DNA of 64,000 bases from an uncultured Paenibacillaceae bacterium (GTDB taxonomy: Bacteria; Bacillota; Bacilli; Aneurinibacillales; Aneurinibacillaceae), in contig CAMLDI010000015.1 in the NCBI GenBank assembly GCA_946478845.1, positions 5,587-69,586 of the forward strand, read 5' to 3'. The notes under the pieces were generated by a model, which saw nothing but the letters and a program-made list of their open reading frames with translations, did not search any database and had not been told where the DNA came from. This document shows, piece after piece, positions 16,907 through 26,671 of this stretch (position 1 is its first letter; each line of letters opens with the position of its first letter). A program made the position numbers and the translations under genes.

Positions 16907-19445
16907 GATTCATACCTTTCAAAATCCCGTTGCCTTTTATCCCAATCTGGCCTTTGCCAGGGGGGAATTGCATCTGACCGGGACGACCAGTTTGCAATAT
17001 TATTTTTTGGATCAATCAGATGCAACAAAGAGTGGAGCTGTTTTTTACACCTATGATGGGTTGATGAAAAAGCTGCATCCCAAATGGAATGATCCTTTAA
17101 CCCGGCTTTATTTAAAAAGCAAAATTAAAGAGTTGGCCGGAGATGAATACAGAGATTCATTTCTCGATAGTTTTCGTTTTGCGGTGGAGCTAGAAATCAG
17201 TCATTTCCCTATTCATGAGGAGTCAACCTCTGTTCAGGTCGCCTTTCAACAGATGTTTGCGCAAATGATGCAGGATCCCTCTGTGCAAAAAATAATAGAA
17301 GAATGGCGGGAGCCTCTTACTGTAAAGATGAAACGGCTTTTTGGCTCATCCATTATTCGGGTGGTAGCCCATCAAATGACAACAATGGATGCCGTACGCA
17401 TGAGATTTTTTCACCTTTTGCGACAACATGGGATTCCCGTCCGCTTTTTAATTCCCCAGGATTCTCTTTATCCTGCAGCCACACAGGGCTGGAAAAGGTT
17501 GTATGAACAGGTAGGAGGGAAGGGACAGAAATGGATTCCTGAGGTTTCCCCTGAGCCCATTACCCGGGGGCTGCATTACCTGCAACTTTTGACGGGACAA
17601 GGTGTGGAAAAGGGAGAGGAAAAAACCTTTGCAACCTGTTCCTTTTCCAATCTAGTGTCTTTTCAATCTTATGTAAAAGAAAATCCTCCCAAAAAAGATC
17701 AGGTACACTATGTCGCCCCATCCTTTGATACGTTAAACCAATGGCTAAGGGGTTCTTTGCAGGAGGAGGGGTTGCAAGCTTTTGCCCATCCATCAGAAAA
17801 ATTCCTGTTTTACTTATATGAATGCAAGAAGGAAAAAGGGGAGATTCGCCTTACCTATGATACTTATTTAGCCTGTATCACTTCAGGATGGATGCAACCT
17901 CCGAAAGGGGCACCAGGGAAAAATGCCTTAACTATTCTTGAGGAATGCCGCCCTTATTTTTCAGGGGTAGAAACCTTAAGTGAAATTAGAAATAGATTGG
18001 AAAAGCTAGATGAACTCCGAGAGGCATCGAAAGTTTTTGATGATATGGCTACTCCCCTTGCAGGGAGGAACCGGATTAAGCGGTATCTGGCGAACCCTTT
18101 TCGTGGGTTTCCCTATGTTCATACTACCCGTTTTTCTATGACCCTTCGCCAATTGAAAGAGGTGACAGAATACTTCGAGAAAGCGGTGGCTTACCTTTTG
18201 CCTGAAGAAGGGGAAACCATGTTAGCCAGGGAACATTTGAAACGCCTCTCGGATTTACTGTTCAGGGTGCATAAACAACAGGGAAAGGAATCTTTTAGCC
18301 AACCTTTGCAAAATCCTAATTTGGTGGAACTCTGGTTACACCAGGTGGACCCTGAGCTTGCCAATAGCTGGCAGGTGGGACGGGAAGAAGCACAGGAGTT
18401 AGTAACTCAGATTTTGGGGAGTTTAATCGTGCAAAATGATGATCCATTTTTACGGTTTCAGGCCCCTGATCAATTGGAAGGTTTGATTTTGCGGGTTAAA
18501 GACACGTTGCATTTCACAGACCTTTCCTTGAAAAGCCTTCATCTTTATTCCAGCCAGGGGAAAAAGATGCCTGAACCTCTGACCCATACCTGGTTGAAAG
18601 AAGCAGCCAGGGAAAAAGAGCCAATCGAAAGGAATGTCCTGCTCCATTGCCTACGGGTGGATTACGAATTTCGTCATGTACAGGATTCCCTTTTCAAAAG
18701 TTTGTTGTATCACCTATTTTGTTTTTATGAAGGGAAGGTGGTGGCTAGCTGGATTGATGGGATTCATGAACATGATTCGCCTGTGTATATTTGGTCTGCT
18801 TTACTTGAAGGAGAAATAGAGAGGGAAAATATCCTTTTAGAAGATGATTTTTTATTTCCTGAAGATGTGGAAGAGCAAAGGGAAGAGAAGCCTTTAGTGT
18901 GGCCGGAAAAACTGAATCAGGAAATCCCTTTGTTATACTGGCTGGATTTTGATTTTTGTGCCCGAAAATTTTTCCTTACTACCTTCATTCAGTTGCAGCC
19001 TATGTACATGAAGGATTTTCATCAGCGTCTGGCTTTTTCCTCTATTGGGAAAACCCTGGCTACTACCGCTGACAAAGGGGAAGGGTTTTTCCAACATGTG
19101 AATCCTTTGTTCCCTCAATGGACGGATACCTTGAAGAAAAACCTGGTGCAAACCAGCTATCAAAAAAACATTCGCCGCATTCAGGTGTTTCAAAATATGA
19201 ACTATCCCTATGACCTGCGGGATTTACAGTTACTAAGAAGTGATTATAGGGTCGGTCTTAGAAGAAAGGTACACAATGCATACAAACGTGATAAAAATAT
19301 AGTTCCTAAAGATCGGATTGATCTTTTACGATCAAATATCTCTTTCAATGAAGTTCAAGGGGAAGGGCATAAAAATTGTTTGATGTGTCCTTATCTCAAT
19401 CTTTGTGACAGGGGGGTGTATCCTATTGAGAACAGCAACCGTTGA
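16899..19445 (+). CDS. AddB-like Fe-S protein lacking a visible nuclease motif
   Basis: A protein of about 848 residues overlapping the helicase stop by 8 nt; ATG 16899 is better spaced from GGGGGTG than ATG 16893. The layout recalls AddB: an N-terminal inactive helicase-like region and, near the C-terminus, a cysteine in DFDFCARKFF and a CLMCPYLNLC cluster, the four-Cys pattern that holds a 4Fe-4S cluster in AddB and Cas4-type nucleases. Between the cysteines, where those families carry GxxDRxD and an Asp/Glu-x-Lys active site, I find neither. So a structural Fe-S fold with lost nuclease activity is inferred. Base composition changes to more AT-rich near 19230, suggesting recombination at the 3' end. 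It is probably a partner of the helicases on both sides. Confidence 0.65.
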   Translation: MFEIHTFQNPVAFYPNLAFARGELHLTGTTSLQYYFLDQSDATKSGAVFYTYDGLMKKLHPKWNDPLTRLYLKSKIKELAGDEYRDSFLDSFRFAVELEISHFPIHEESTSVQVAFQQMFAQMMQDPSVQKIIEEWREPLTVKMKRLFGSSIIRVVAHQMTTMDAVRMRFFHLLRQHGIPVRFLIPQDSLYPAATQGWKRLYEQVGGKGQKWIPEVSPEPITRGLHYLQLLTGQGVEKGEEKTFATCSFSNLVSFQSYVKENPPKKDQVHYVAPSFDTLNQWLRGSLQEEGLQAFAHPSEKFLFYLYECKKEKGEIRLTYDTYLACITSGWMQPPKGAPGKNALTILEECRPYFSGVETLSEIRNRLEKLDELREASKVFDDMATPLAGRNRIKRYLANPFRGFPYVHTTRFSMTLRQLKEVTEYFEKAVAYLLPEEGETMLAREHLKRLSDLLFRVHKQQGKESFSQPLQNPNLVELWLHQVDPELANSWQVGREEAQELVTQILGSLIVQNDDPFLRFQAPDQLEGLILRVKDTLHFTDLSLKSLHLYSSQGKKMPEPLTHTWLKEAAREKEPIERNVLLHCLRVDYEFRHVQDSLFKSLLYHLFCFYEGKVVASWIDGIHEHDSPVYIWSALLEGEIERENILLEDDFLFPEDVEEQREEKPLVWPEKLNQEIPLLYWLDFDFCARKFFLTTFIQLQPMYMKDFHQRLAFSSIGKTLATTADKGEGFFQHVNPLFPQWTDTLKKNLVQTSYQKNIRRIQVFQNMNYPYDLRDLQLLRSDYRVGLRRKVHNAYKRDKNIVPKDRIDLLRSNISFNEVQGEGHKNCLMCPYLNLCDRGVYPIENSNR

Positions 19446-21054
19446 ATATTTTCATCGCATGGCCCGGGCCTGGCAAAACGTATATGATACGGAAGGGCTG
19501 CTACCAGGAATCACACCTTCTGTGGATCAGCAGATTGTGATTCAGCAGGATGAAGAACACATGTTGATTACCGGCTCTGCAGGAAGCGGTAAAAGCATTG
19601 TTCTTATTGCAAAATTACTGAAATTCATGGAGCTAGAGGAACCGGGGAAACGGATTCTTTATGTGACTTTTAATAATACTTTACGGGTGGATGCTAAAAA
19701 AAGGCTGGAACGTGCACCAAAATTTGCTGATTTAAGGAAACGACATACTTTGGATTTGAAAACTTTTCATTATATGGTTTGTGATCTTTTACATGAATTA
19801 GGGTATAAAGATGTTAAAAAATTCGATACTTCACTTGAAAATCTTAAGGATCATGAAAGTTCTATGCGGTCAAAAATGGTAAGTATAAAGGAAAAGTTTG
19901 ATCAATCCCCGGAATCTAAAAATTTAACTAAATTGTTTCGTACCCATGACCAGAAGTTCTTAATCGATGAGTTTTTCTGGATGAAAGCGAACGGATATGT
20001 TGATAAGGAAATCTATTTAACCCGGGAACGGACTGGCCGGGGAAGTTCTACTCCTTTAAATAAAAATCAGCGGGAAACCGTGTATGCTTTGTTTGAACAG
20101 TACAATGAATTTTTGCGGGAAGAAATGCATAATTATATGGACATTGAAGATTATGCCCTTCGCTTATTAGGGGTTATGAATCAACTTCCACCCCATCTTT
20201 ATTATGATGCTATTTTTGTAGATGAAGTGCAGGATCTGCAACCTATGCAAATCAAAGTGCTGGCCATGCTGGCGCAAAAAATGCTAGTTCTGACTGGAGA
20301 TCCAAAACAACGAATTTATAAGCGTTCCCCCCATTCATATATGGCGTTGGGAGTGAATATTCAGGGGCGTCGGAACAAGATACTTCGTGAAAACTTCCGA
20401 TCAACGAAACAGATTATGAACTTTGCGGGATGTTTGAAGTTTGAGGATATGGATAAAGAAAGGGATGAAAAAGACATCTATGTACGAGAAGGAAATCTGC
20501 CTAAAGTACTAAATTTCCCTGAGTTAAAAAAAGCAATAAACTACATTGAGAAAAAAGTAGATTCCCTCTTTCAGAAACATCAGGGAGAAAGCATGCGAGT
20601 GGCTGTCATCCATCGCCAAGAAGATCGGATTCAAAAAGGCTTGCCTATCCATGCAAAACAGGAATTGGCCCGGCGATTTTCAATGTTGTCAGTGGAACAA
20701 TACCACCATATGGATATCGATTCTGACAAACGGATGCTCTTTTTTACTGATGTATACAATGTAAAAGGCTTGGAATTTGATTATGTGTTTATCCTGGACT
20801 TTGATAAAAACCATTATCCTTTAAAAAGTAAAGTGGATGGGGTGACGAAAAATCCAAGTGCCAACAGTAAACGGCTCATTAAAGAAGATTTAAATAGTAT
20901 TGATCAGGAAGAAAAGCGGTTGTTGTATGTAGCTATAACTCGTGCCAAGAAGGAAGTTTATTTGCTGTGGTGCGGGAATGGGGAGGAGAATGCTTCACCT
21001 TATTTAGAAGAGTTTGATAAAAAGTTGTATGAAAAGAAGGACCCTATCCGGTAG
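19426..21054 (+). CDS. UvrD-like DNA/RNA helicase
   Basis: A compact SF1 helicase of about 542 residues. Motifs: Walker A ITGSAGSGKSIVL (about residue 47-59), YVTFNNTLR (Ia), KTFHYMV, Walker B FVDEVQDLQPMQ (about 265), LTGDPKQRIYKR (III), LRENFRSTKQI (IV), FTDVYNVKGLEFDYVFI (V) and RLLYVAITRAKKEVYLLW (VI). The start is TTG 19426 with GGGGGGTG at 19411-19418; the GTG at 19405 lies before the ribosome site. It overlaps the Fe-S gene by 20 nt, so translation is coupled. It is the third gene of the trio and carries the end-of-operon terminator. It has no nuclease domain. Having two helicases and an Fe-S protein in one operon suggests a multi-subunit DNA-processing machine. Confidence 0.85.
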   Translation: MRTATVEYFHRMARAWQNVYDTEGLLPGITPSVDQQIVIQQDEEHMLITGSAGSGKSIVLIAKLLKFMELEEPGKRILYVTFNNTLRVDAKKRLERAPKFADLRKRHTLDLKTFHYMVCDLLHELGYKDVKKFDTSLENLKDHESSMRSKMVSIKEKFDQSPESKNLTKLFRTHDQKFLIDEFFWMKANGYVDKEIYLTRERTGRGSSTPLNKNQRETVYALFEQYNEFLREEMHNYMDIEDYALRLLGVMNQLPPHLYYDAIFVDEVQDLQPMQIKVLAMLAQKMLVLTGDPKQRIYKRSPHSYMALGVNIQGRRNKILRENFRSTKQIMNFAGCLKFEDMDKERDEKDIYVREGNLPKVLNFPELKKAINYIEKKVDSLFQKHQGESMRVAVIHRQEDRIQKGLPIHAKQELARRFSMLSVEQYHHMDIDSDKRMLFFTDVYNVKGLEFDYVFILDFDKNHYPLKSKVDGVTKNPSANSKRLIKEDLNSIDQEEKRLLYVAITRAKKEVYLLWCGNGEENASPYLEEFDKKLYEKKDPIR

Positions 21055-21067
21055 GATGGGGTTTTTT
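21041..21067 (+). terminator. Terminator of the three-gene helicase operon
   Basis: A 9-bp stem (ACCCTATCC with GGATGGGGT, one T-G pair), a 4-nt loop and six T residues. It overlaps the stop codon of the third helicase gene, which marks a clean operon end. Confidence 0.8.
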
Positions 21068-21290
21068 GAGGTTTATTTATTATGGGAGAAATAAAAAGTA
21101 TCACCAATTGAATAGCTAGAGTTCTACTTAACAAGATAATGCACTGTCTTTTTGGCTATAATGATATTTAGGTATTTTTTTGGTAAGCTTAAAAAAAACC
21201 AAAAAGCGGAAGCCTTATTTATAACAAAAATCTATTAAATCGTATAATATAGAAACTAGCGATTAAATTTAAACAAAAGGTGATAAAAAG

Positions 21291-24200
21291 ATGGGTCAAA
21301 AAGCGGAGCAATTGTTTGAATACCTTTTATCAGTGAAAAACTTAGGCTATATACCAAACCGTAGTTTTACCCAATATGAAAAGAGCTTTTTTATAGATGA
21401 TCTCCCTACTATTGAGGGGTGTTATATTTACGGAAATTGTAATGATGACGAATCATGGTTAGAAATTCACAAGCAAACCATTGATCCTGTACCGGAACCA
21501 TCTTATTTAATTCGGGACTGGGTTAGATTTGGATATAAAAACCCCTTAAATCCTCCAGAAGTTGATAAAGAAAAAAAGTATACAGTTCAAAATCTAGATA
21601 ATAAAGAACAAGTACAGGAAAAAGTGGTACTTTTTGAAGAGGATGACCGAAGAGTTACTGCATTTAACGAATGGAATAAGGAATGGCAAGTATGGGCGGA
21701 AAGGGCAAAGAAACAGCAAAAAGTTCAAGATTTGTACGGATTCTTTTTTTCCCTTTATCAACGGTTAGAACGAGAAGGGGAAAATTTAGAACTTGCTTTT
21801 GGACATGGTTTATTATCTTGGGATCACAATAGGGAAAAAATTCATCATCCCATTCTTGTAACAAAAATGGAGTTAATATTTGATCCTAAAAAAGGGGTTT
21901 TTTCTTTAAAACCAGGTAGTAAGGGAACGTTTTTAGATATTAATATGTTAGCGGGTTTAGAGTTACCCAATCAAAAAATACTTTATAATATACGCAATCA
22001 AATTGACCAATGCGGTATGGATCCCTGGGATGAGAGTGTTACAACCCCTTTTTACAAAGAATATGCCCAAACTTTACATGAGAAAGGGACTTTTGAAAAA
22101 GGGCAACAATCTCTATTTAGAAATTATCCCACCATTACTGAAAATCCGATTATCTTTTTGCGCCAACGTTCAGGACAAATTTGGCGGGATGAATTACGAA
22201 ATTCCTTAGAATATATTCGGAATGGCGGTGAAGTTCCAAAACCAATACTTTCCATTACACAAATGGATCCTATAGAACAAACTTCAATCGAAAAGTTGAA
22301 TTGGAGTCCCGTGGGTGAGGACCTTCTCTTTCCATTACCAGCGAATGAGGACCAAAAAGAAATCGCAAGAAGACTATCCAACAACTTTGGTATAACTGTA
22401 CAGGGTCCTCCAGGTACAGGGAAAAGCCATACCATTGCAAATTTAATTTCCCATTTATTAGCACACGGAAAAAAGGTTCTAGTAACGAGTCAAACTGAAA
22501 AGGCACTACGGGTACTTACAGAAAAAATTCCAGAAGAAATACGTTCTCTTTGTGTACCTGTAATGGGGGGAGACACACGTTCCATGCAAGAGATTGAGGA
22601 TTCTATCCGTGCTATTTCGGAAAAAATGGATTCTCAAGATCTTCAAACTTTATCTAAGAATATTGTAGATATTCAGGAAGATCTAAGATTCACCCGTGTG
22701 AAAATGACAACCTATAAAGATCAATTAAAACAAATGGTAGAAAATGAACACCAAATTTGCCTATGGAAAGGTGAAAAATGGTCTAGTTTGGATGTAGCCA
22801 AATATTTAACGGAGCAAAAAGGACACAATTGGTTAACTGATTCCATATCGTTTAATACAGATTTTCCATTATCAGAAGAGGAATTTCTTGAACTCTGGTC
22901 TTTGCGTGATGAGTTAAATAAAAAAGATTGTGAATTGGCAGATCAGTTTCTTCCAGAACTTGAAACCTTGTATTCCCCGGATCAATTTAAAGATTGGATG
23001 GAAAAGGGAACTCAATTAAGAGCGAAAGCCCAAGAAACAAAAGGTTACATTGATAAATTTTCTATTCCAGTTGATCAAGGATTCTTAACGGAAGCCTTAA
23101 ATAGAACAAAGCCTTTATTAAACCAAAGAGAACTTTTTCAAACGCCTCACTTACAACCCGTTTTAAAAGATATGATTGCTGGAGGAGAAAGGTATAACAC
23201 TTGGGAAGAATTAGAGGGTTTTTTACGTGAGAACAACAATGAAATTAGTCAATTGCATCGTTCTTTGTCCGAACACGAAATTACATTGCCCGAGGTAGAA
23301 TGGATTAAACTCAAAAAAGATATTGAACAATTTGAACAAAAGTTATTAAAAGGAAAAATCGGCAAGTTTTATTTAATGACTACAGGCAAAAAAATTCGAT
23401 ATTTGGTGGAACATCCTATTCTTAATGGTCAAGAAATTGAGACTTTGTCTGATTTAAATATAATCAAAGATTATATAATCTACATTGAGAAGAAACGACG
23501 TTTGGTTAAAAAATGGAATACAATCATTCAATCTGTAGAAGGGCCTCTTCTAGATGCAGAGGAACCTCGCTTGATTGCTAAAGTGGATGACCATGCTAGT
23601 CAAATTAGACAATGTTTTCAACTTGCTGAAAAAATAAAAGAAGCAAGTAACTTATTTTCACAACAATTAAATTTACCATCTGGTTTTTCTTTTTATTCCT
23701 ATGAGTCCTATGAAGATTTATACAACCATTTACAATATGTGGATTGGCATATTAAACATAGGGAATGGGAAGAGGCATTTGAAAAGGAAAAAGAAAAATC
23801 TAGGGGAATGTGGGTACAGGAAGAATCCCATTCTGTTTGCTTCGATTTAGTAGAGGCACTAACTTTGAAAGATTCCAACCGATGGATCTTTTCCTTTGAT
23901 CAGGTTTGTAATTTAGTTGATTTACAGAAGAAACATAATCGGTTCAATGAATTATTAAATATATTAAAGTCTACTGCACCGAATTGGGCCCATTTTATTG
24001 GTGAATACATGGACCAGGAAATGGCTTTCCCCTTGGATTGGAGACAAGCCTGGGAATGGAGTCGCTTGAATACCTGGTTAAAGGAAAGATCCAGTGATCA
24101 AATGAACCTAATCGAATCAAAGATCAGGGATGAAGAGGCAAATGAGAAGAGATTAATTGGCCGTCTAGTGGCTGCGTCCACCTGGCAAAAACAAATTCAG

Positions 24201-25598
24201 CGGACAACAGAAAAACAAAAACGAGCTCTTCAAGCTTGGAAGCAGAAAATTAAACGGATTGGAAAAGGTACCGGGAAATATGCAGAAAAATTTCGCAGAG
24301 AGGCCCGGGAAGAAATGGAACAATGTCAGGGTGCCATACCGGTTTGGATTATGCCTGTCCATCGGGTTATTGAAAGTATTTCTTTGTACAATGAAAAATT
24401 CGATGTCGTGATCGTAGATGAAAGCAGTCAAAGTGACCTATTCTCTTTATCCGTTTTATTGCGTGCCCATCGTGCCGTAATTGTAGGGGATGATGAACAA
24501 ATTAGTCCTTCAGCTGTTGGTGTGGATCAAGAAAAAGTGCGGAACTTGATTCATCAATTTTTACAGGGAATCCCTCAAGCAAATAGTTTAGATATGCAAA
24601 CATCTTTATATGATGTTGCATCAAGGGTCTTCCCAGGAAAATTAATGTTAAAGGAACATTTCCGTTGTGTCCCAGAGATTATCCAATTCTCAAATGATTT
24701 GAGTTACGGCGGTCAAATCATTTCTTTACGTTTACCAACAGCTAAAGATCGAATTGAACCTTCTATAGTGACCAAAAATGTAATTGGTTATCGTAATGAG
24801 GGGACACGCATCGAAAATGAACTTGAAGCTGATTCCATTGTCAAAGATATTAAAATGTTGTTAGATGACCCTGCTTATGAAGGCAGAACAATGGGTGTTA
24901 TTACTTTATTAGGCAGTCATCAAGCTTCCCTTATTGAGAATAAAATAAGAGAAGAAATTGGCGAAGAACAAATGCTAGCACGAAAAATTGTGTGCGGTGA
25001 TGCTTACTCTTTCCAAGGGGACGAACGTGATATCATTTTCTTATCTATGGTGGTAGCTAATAACGTTCGATATATGGCGCAAAATAAAAAAGATGCACAA
25101 CAGCGCTATAATGTAGCAGTCAGTCGTGCCAAAAATCAATTAAGGCTTTACCATTCCGTAGATTTATCTGATTTAAATCCAAACGATTTACGTTTCCGAT
25201 TGCTTAATTACTGTCAAAATCCGTTACGAGTACTTGAAAAAGTGGAAGAGGCAGAGAAGAAGTGTGAGTCCAAATTTGAAGTGGATGTATTGCGTATGAT
25301 ATTGGCTAAAGGTTATCAAGTTCGTCCACAAGTGCAGGTAGGTCATAAACGGATTGACATGGTAGTGGAAGGCATAAAAAATCGATTAGCTATTGAATGT
25401 GATGGGGACAACTGGCACGGTATTGAAAAATGGGAAGAAGATATGGAAAGACAACGAGTTCTAGAACGGGCAGGCTGGACGTTCTGGCGTGTTAGAGGTA
25501 GTGCTTTCTATCGTGACCCCAATAAAGCGATGGAAAGCTTGTGGCAAACCCTAGAGGAAATGGGGATTGAAAAAGAGGCTGGAACAGTGTTGGTTTGA
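21291..25598 (+). CDS. Upf1-like SF1 helicase fused to Vsr/MTES_1575-type nuclease domain
   Basis: A 1435-residue protein starting at ATG 21291 after AAAGGTGAT. Walker A is QGPPGTGKSHT (about residue 370). A long, partly coiled-coil insertion (about 440-1020) is followed by Walker B VVIVDESSQSD (about 1040), GDDEQISPSA (about 1066), EHFRCVPEI, SFQGDERDIIFLS (about 1240) and VAVSRAKNQL, the SF1B order of Upf1/Dna2-like helicases. The last 90 residues carry RIDMVV, AIECDGDNWHG and RVLERAGWTFWRVRGS, the signature of the Vsr-like REase_MTES_1575 nuclease family, with Asp and Glu-Cys-Asp active-site candidates. It stands alone between terminators. The helicase-plus-nuclease layout recalls Mokosh, but the nuclease family differs (Mokosh uses PLD). 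A defence role is inferred from context. Confidence 0.85.
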   Translation: MGQKAEQLFEYLLSVKNLGYIPNRSFTQYEKSFFIDDLPTIEGCYIYGNCNDDESWLEIHKQTIDPVPEPSYLIRDWVRFGYKNPLNPPEVDKEKKYTVQNLDNKEQVQEKVVLFEEDDRRVTAFNEWNKEWQVWAERAKKQQKVQDLYGFFFSLYQRLEREGENLELAFGHGLLSWDHNREKIHHPILVTKMELIFDPKKGVFSLKPGSKGTFLDINMLAGLELPNQKILYNIRNQIDQCGMDPWDESVTTPFYKEYAQTLHEKGTFEKGQQSLFRNYPTITENPIIFLRQRSGQIWRDELRNSLEYIRNGGEVPKPILSITQMDPIEQTSIEKLNWSPVGEDLLFPLPANEDQKEIARRLSNNFGITVQGPPGTGKSHTIANLISHLLAHGKKVLVTSQTEKALRVLTEKIPEEIRSLCVPVMGGDTRSMQEIEDSIRAISEKMDSQDLQTLSKNIVDIQEDLRFTRVKMTTYKDQLKQMVENEHQICLWKGEKWSSLDVAKYLTEQKGHNWLTDSISFNTDFPLSEEEFLELWSLRDELNKKDCELADQFLPELETLYSPDQFKDWMEKGTQLRAKAQETKGYIDKFSIPVDQGFLTEALNRTKPLLNQRELFQTPHLQPVLKDMIAGGERYNTWEELEGFLRENNNEISQLHRSLSEHEITLPEVEWIKLKKDIEQFEQKLLKGKIGKFYLMTTGKKIRYLVEHPILNGQEIETLSDLNIIKDYIIYIEKKRRLVKKWNTIIQSVEGPLLDAEEPRLIAKVDDHASQIRQCFQLAEKIKEASNLFSQQLNLPSGFSFYSYESYEDLYNHLQYVDWHIKHREWEEAFEKEKEKSRGMWVQEESHSVCFDLVEALTLKDSNRWIFSFDQVCNLVDLQKKHNRFNELLNILKSTAPNWAHFIGEYMDQEMAFPLDWRQAWEWSRLNTWLKERSSDQMNLIESKIRDEEANEKRLIGRLVAASTWQKQIQRTTEKQKRALQAWKQKIKRIGKGTGKYAEKFRREAREEMEQCQGAIPVWIMPVHRVIESISLYNEKFDVVIVDESSQSDLFSLSVLLRAHRAVIVGDDEQISPSAVGVDQEKVRNLIHQFLQGIPQANSLDMQTSLYDVASRVFPGKLMLKEHFRCVPEIIQFSNDLSYGGQIISLRLPTAKDRIEPSIVTKNVIGYRNEGTRIENELEADSIVKDIKMLLDDPAYEGRTMGVITLLGSHQASLIENKIREEIGEEQMLARKIVCGDAYSFQGDERDIIFLSMVVANNVRYMAQNKKDAQQRYNVAVSRAKNQLRLYHSVDLSDLNPNDLRFRLLNYCQNPLRVLEKVEEAEKKCESKFEVDVLRMILAKGYQVRPQVQVGHKRIDMVVEGIKNRLAIECDGDNWHGIEKWEEDMERQRVLERAGWTFWRVRGSAFYRDPNKAMESLWQTLEEMGIEKEAGTVLV

Positions 25599-25814
25599 TG
25601 TTCATCTTTCTTCAGATTGGTTAGAGGCAAATAGGAAAGAGTTGTTAAATTCCTTTAAATAAGCATGACACTAATCATTCTTTTTTCACAATAAAACCGC
25701 ATTTTTTGTCTGATGATGCAGGAATTTGGCAGGAAATTTACGGATGAAAATGGAAATAATAGGAGGGTTTTTCAACATAAACAAAGTAGTCGTTTGAATG
25801 GGGGTTTTGTTGTA

Positions 25815-26132
25815 ATGGAGATTGATAAACGAGATGCAGAGATTATGGTTAGATTAGCAAGGGAGGGAAAACATATTTCAAGAATATGTGAAGATGATTT
25901 TCCTCAATATGATTACATAGATATTTACGTGACTATTTATGGATCCGGTGAAAGAAGTAGCTTAGGGATTAAAAGAATGATTACTAATCGTCTTCAATTG
26001 CTGGAGAAATCGCCAAAAAAACAGCAGAAGGAGATTATCGACGAAATCGATGATCTAGTTTGCCGGTTATATTATAGGTTTCAAGAAAATCAGAAAAAAT
26101 TAGATGAAATAAGAAGTGTTATTAATAGGTAG
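25815..26132 (+). CDS. Conserved hypothetical protein, possible HTH
   Basis: This 105-residue protein begins at ATG 25815, about 9 nt after GGGGGT; the open frame extends further upstream but without a better start. The N-terminal stretch (IMVRLAREGKHISRICED) looks like a helix-turn-helix, followed by a tyrosine-rich patch (QYDYIDIYVTIYGSGERS) and a basic helix, then a charged coiled coil. I do not recognise a named family. A DNA-binding regulator for neighbouring helicase or restriction genes is possible but unproven. It lies about 220 nt after the giant helicase and is followed by its own terminator. Confidence 0.6.
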   Translation: MEIDKRDAEIMVRLAREGKHISRICEDDFPQYDYIDIYVTIYGSGERSSLGIKRMITNRLQLLEKSPKKQQKEIIDEIDDLVCRLYYRFQENQKKLDEIRSVINR

Positions 26133-26155
26133 GTAAAAAAGAATAGAAAAACATG

Positions 26156-26185
26156 AAAAAGGGGTGGTTATAACCATCTCTTTTT
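26156..26185 (+). terminator. Terminator after the 105-residue gene
   Basis: A long stem with two G-T pairs and almost no loop (GGGGTGGTTA facing TAACCATCTC), flanked by an A-run and a T-run. It could act on both strands. Confidence 0.7.
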
Positions 26186-26289
26186 CTATTATATTCTATT
26201 CATTTGTTAGTATTTTTTCATTGAGTTCAATGGAGGTTTAGAATTCTACAAAACTCCTGTGTATGCTAAGCATAGGAGGGGATGAAATA

Positions 26290-26562
26290 ATGACAAAATG
26301 CAAACTTTACTTTGTGGAAAATGGAAATAAAAAATGGCCAGACTTCTATAAAATGGCGGAATCAGCTTATGATCCAAATTTAACCCCAATGGAGAATTTC
26401 ACGAATTGTTATCGTGAACATGATTTACTTCTTACTTTACCCATTCGCCATTTCGGCATCAAAATGAAAAGTAAGAAGCGTTGGGAAGGGGAATACCTAT
26501 ATATCCCCATACAGGGAGATATCGAAACTTTCTTTATGGTAACAACAGCAGAACTTTTTTGA
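26290..26562 (+). CDS. Small hypothetical protein
   Basis: A 90-residue protein starting at ATG 26290, well spaced behind AGGAGGGGATG; in-frame codons further upstream lie before the ribosome site. It contains KCKLYFVENGNKKWPDFYKM and an acidic middle. No signal peptide, membrane segment or known motif was seen. The strong ribosome site argues that it is real. It lies between two short spacers inside the defence island and I cannot assign a function. Confidence 0.55.
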   Translation: MTKCKLYFVENGNKKWPDFYKMAESAYDPNLTPMENFTNCYREHDLLLTLPIRHFGIKMKSKKRWEGEYLYIPIQGDIETFFMVTTAELF

Positions 26563-26671
26563 GGGTTTTCCTGAATAGGAGCCCTTTTTGTTTTTAACAG
26601 TATAATACGCTGTTCTTATTTTTATAATTAACCTATAAAGCAAAGGAAAAAATAAAAAGAGGGTGATTTGG

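Noticed and set aside
14453..19445. Housekeeping addAB genes
   Set aside because: The first protein lacks the AddA nuclease domain and is far shorter than AddA (about 1230 residues), and the second lacks AddB's nuclease motif.
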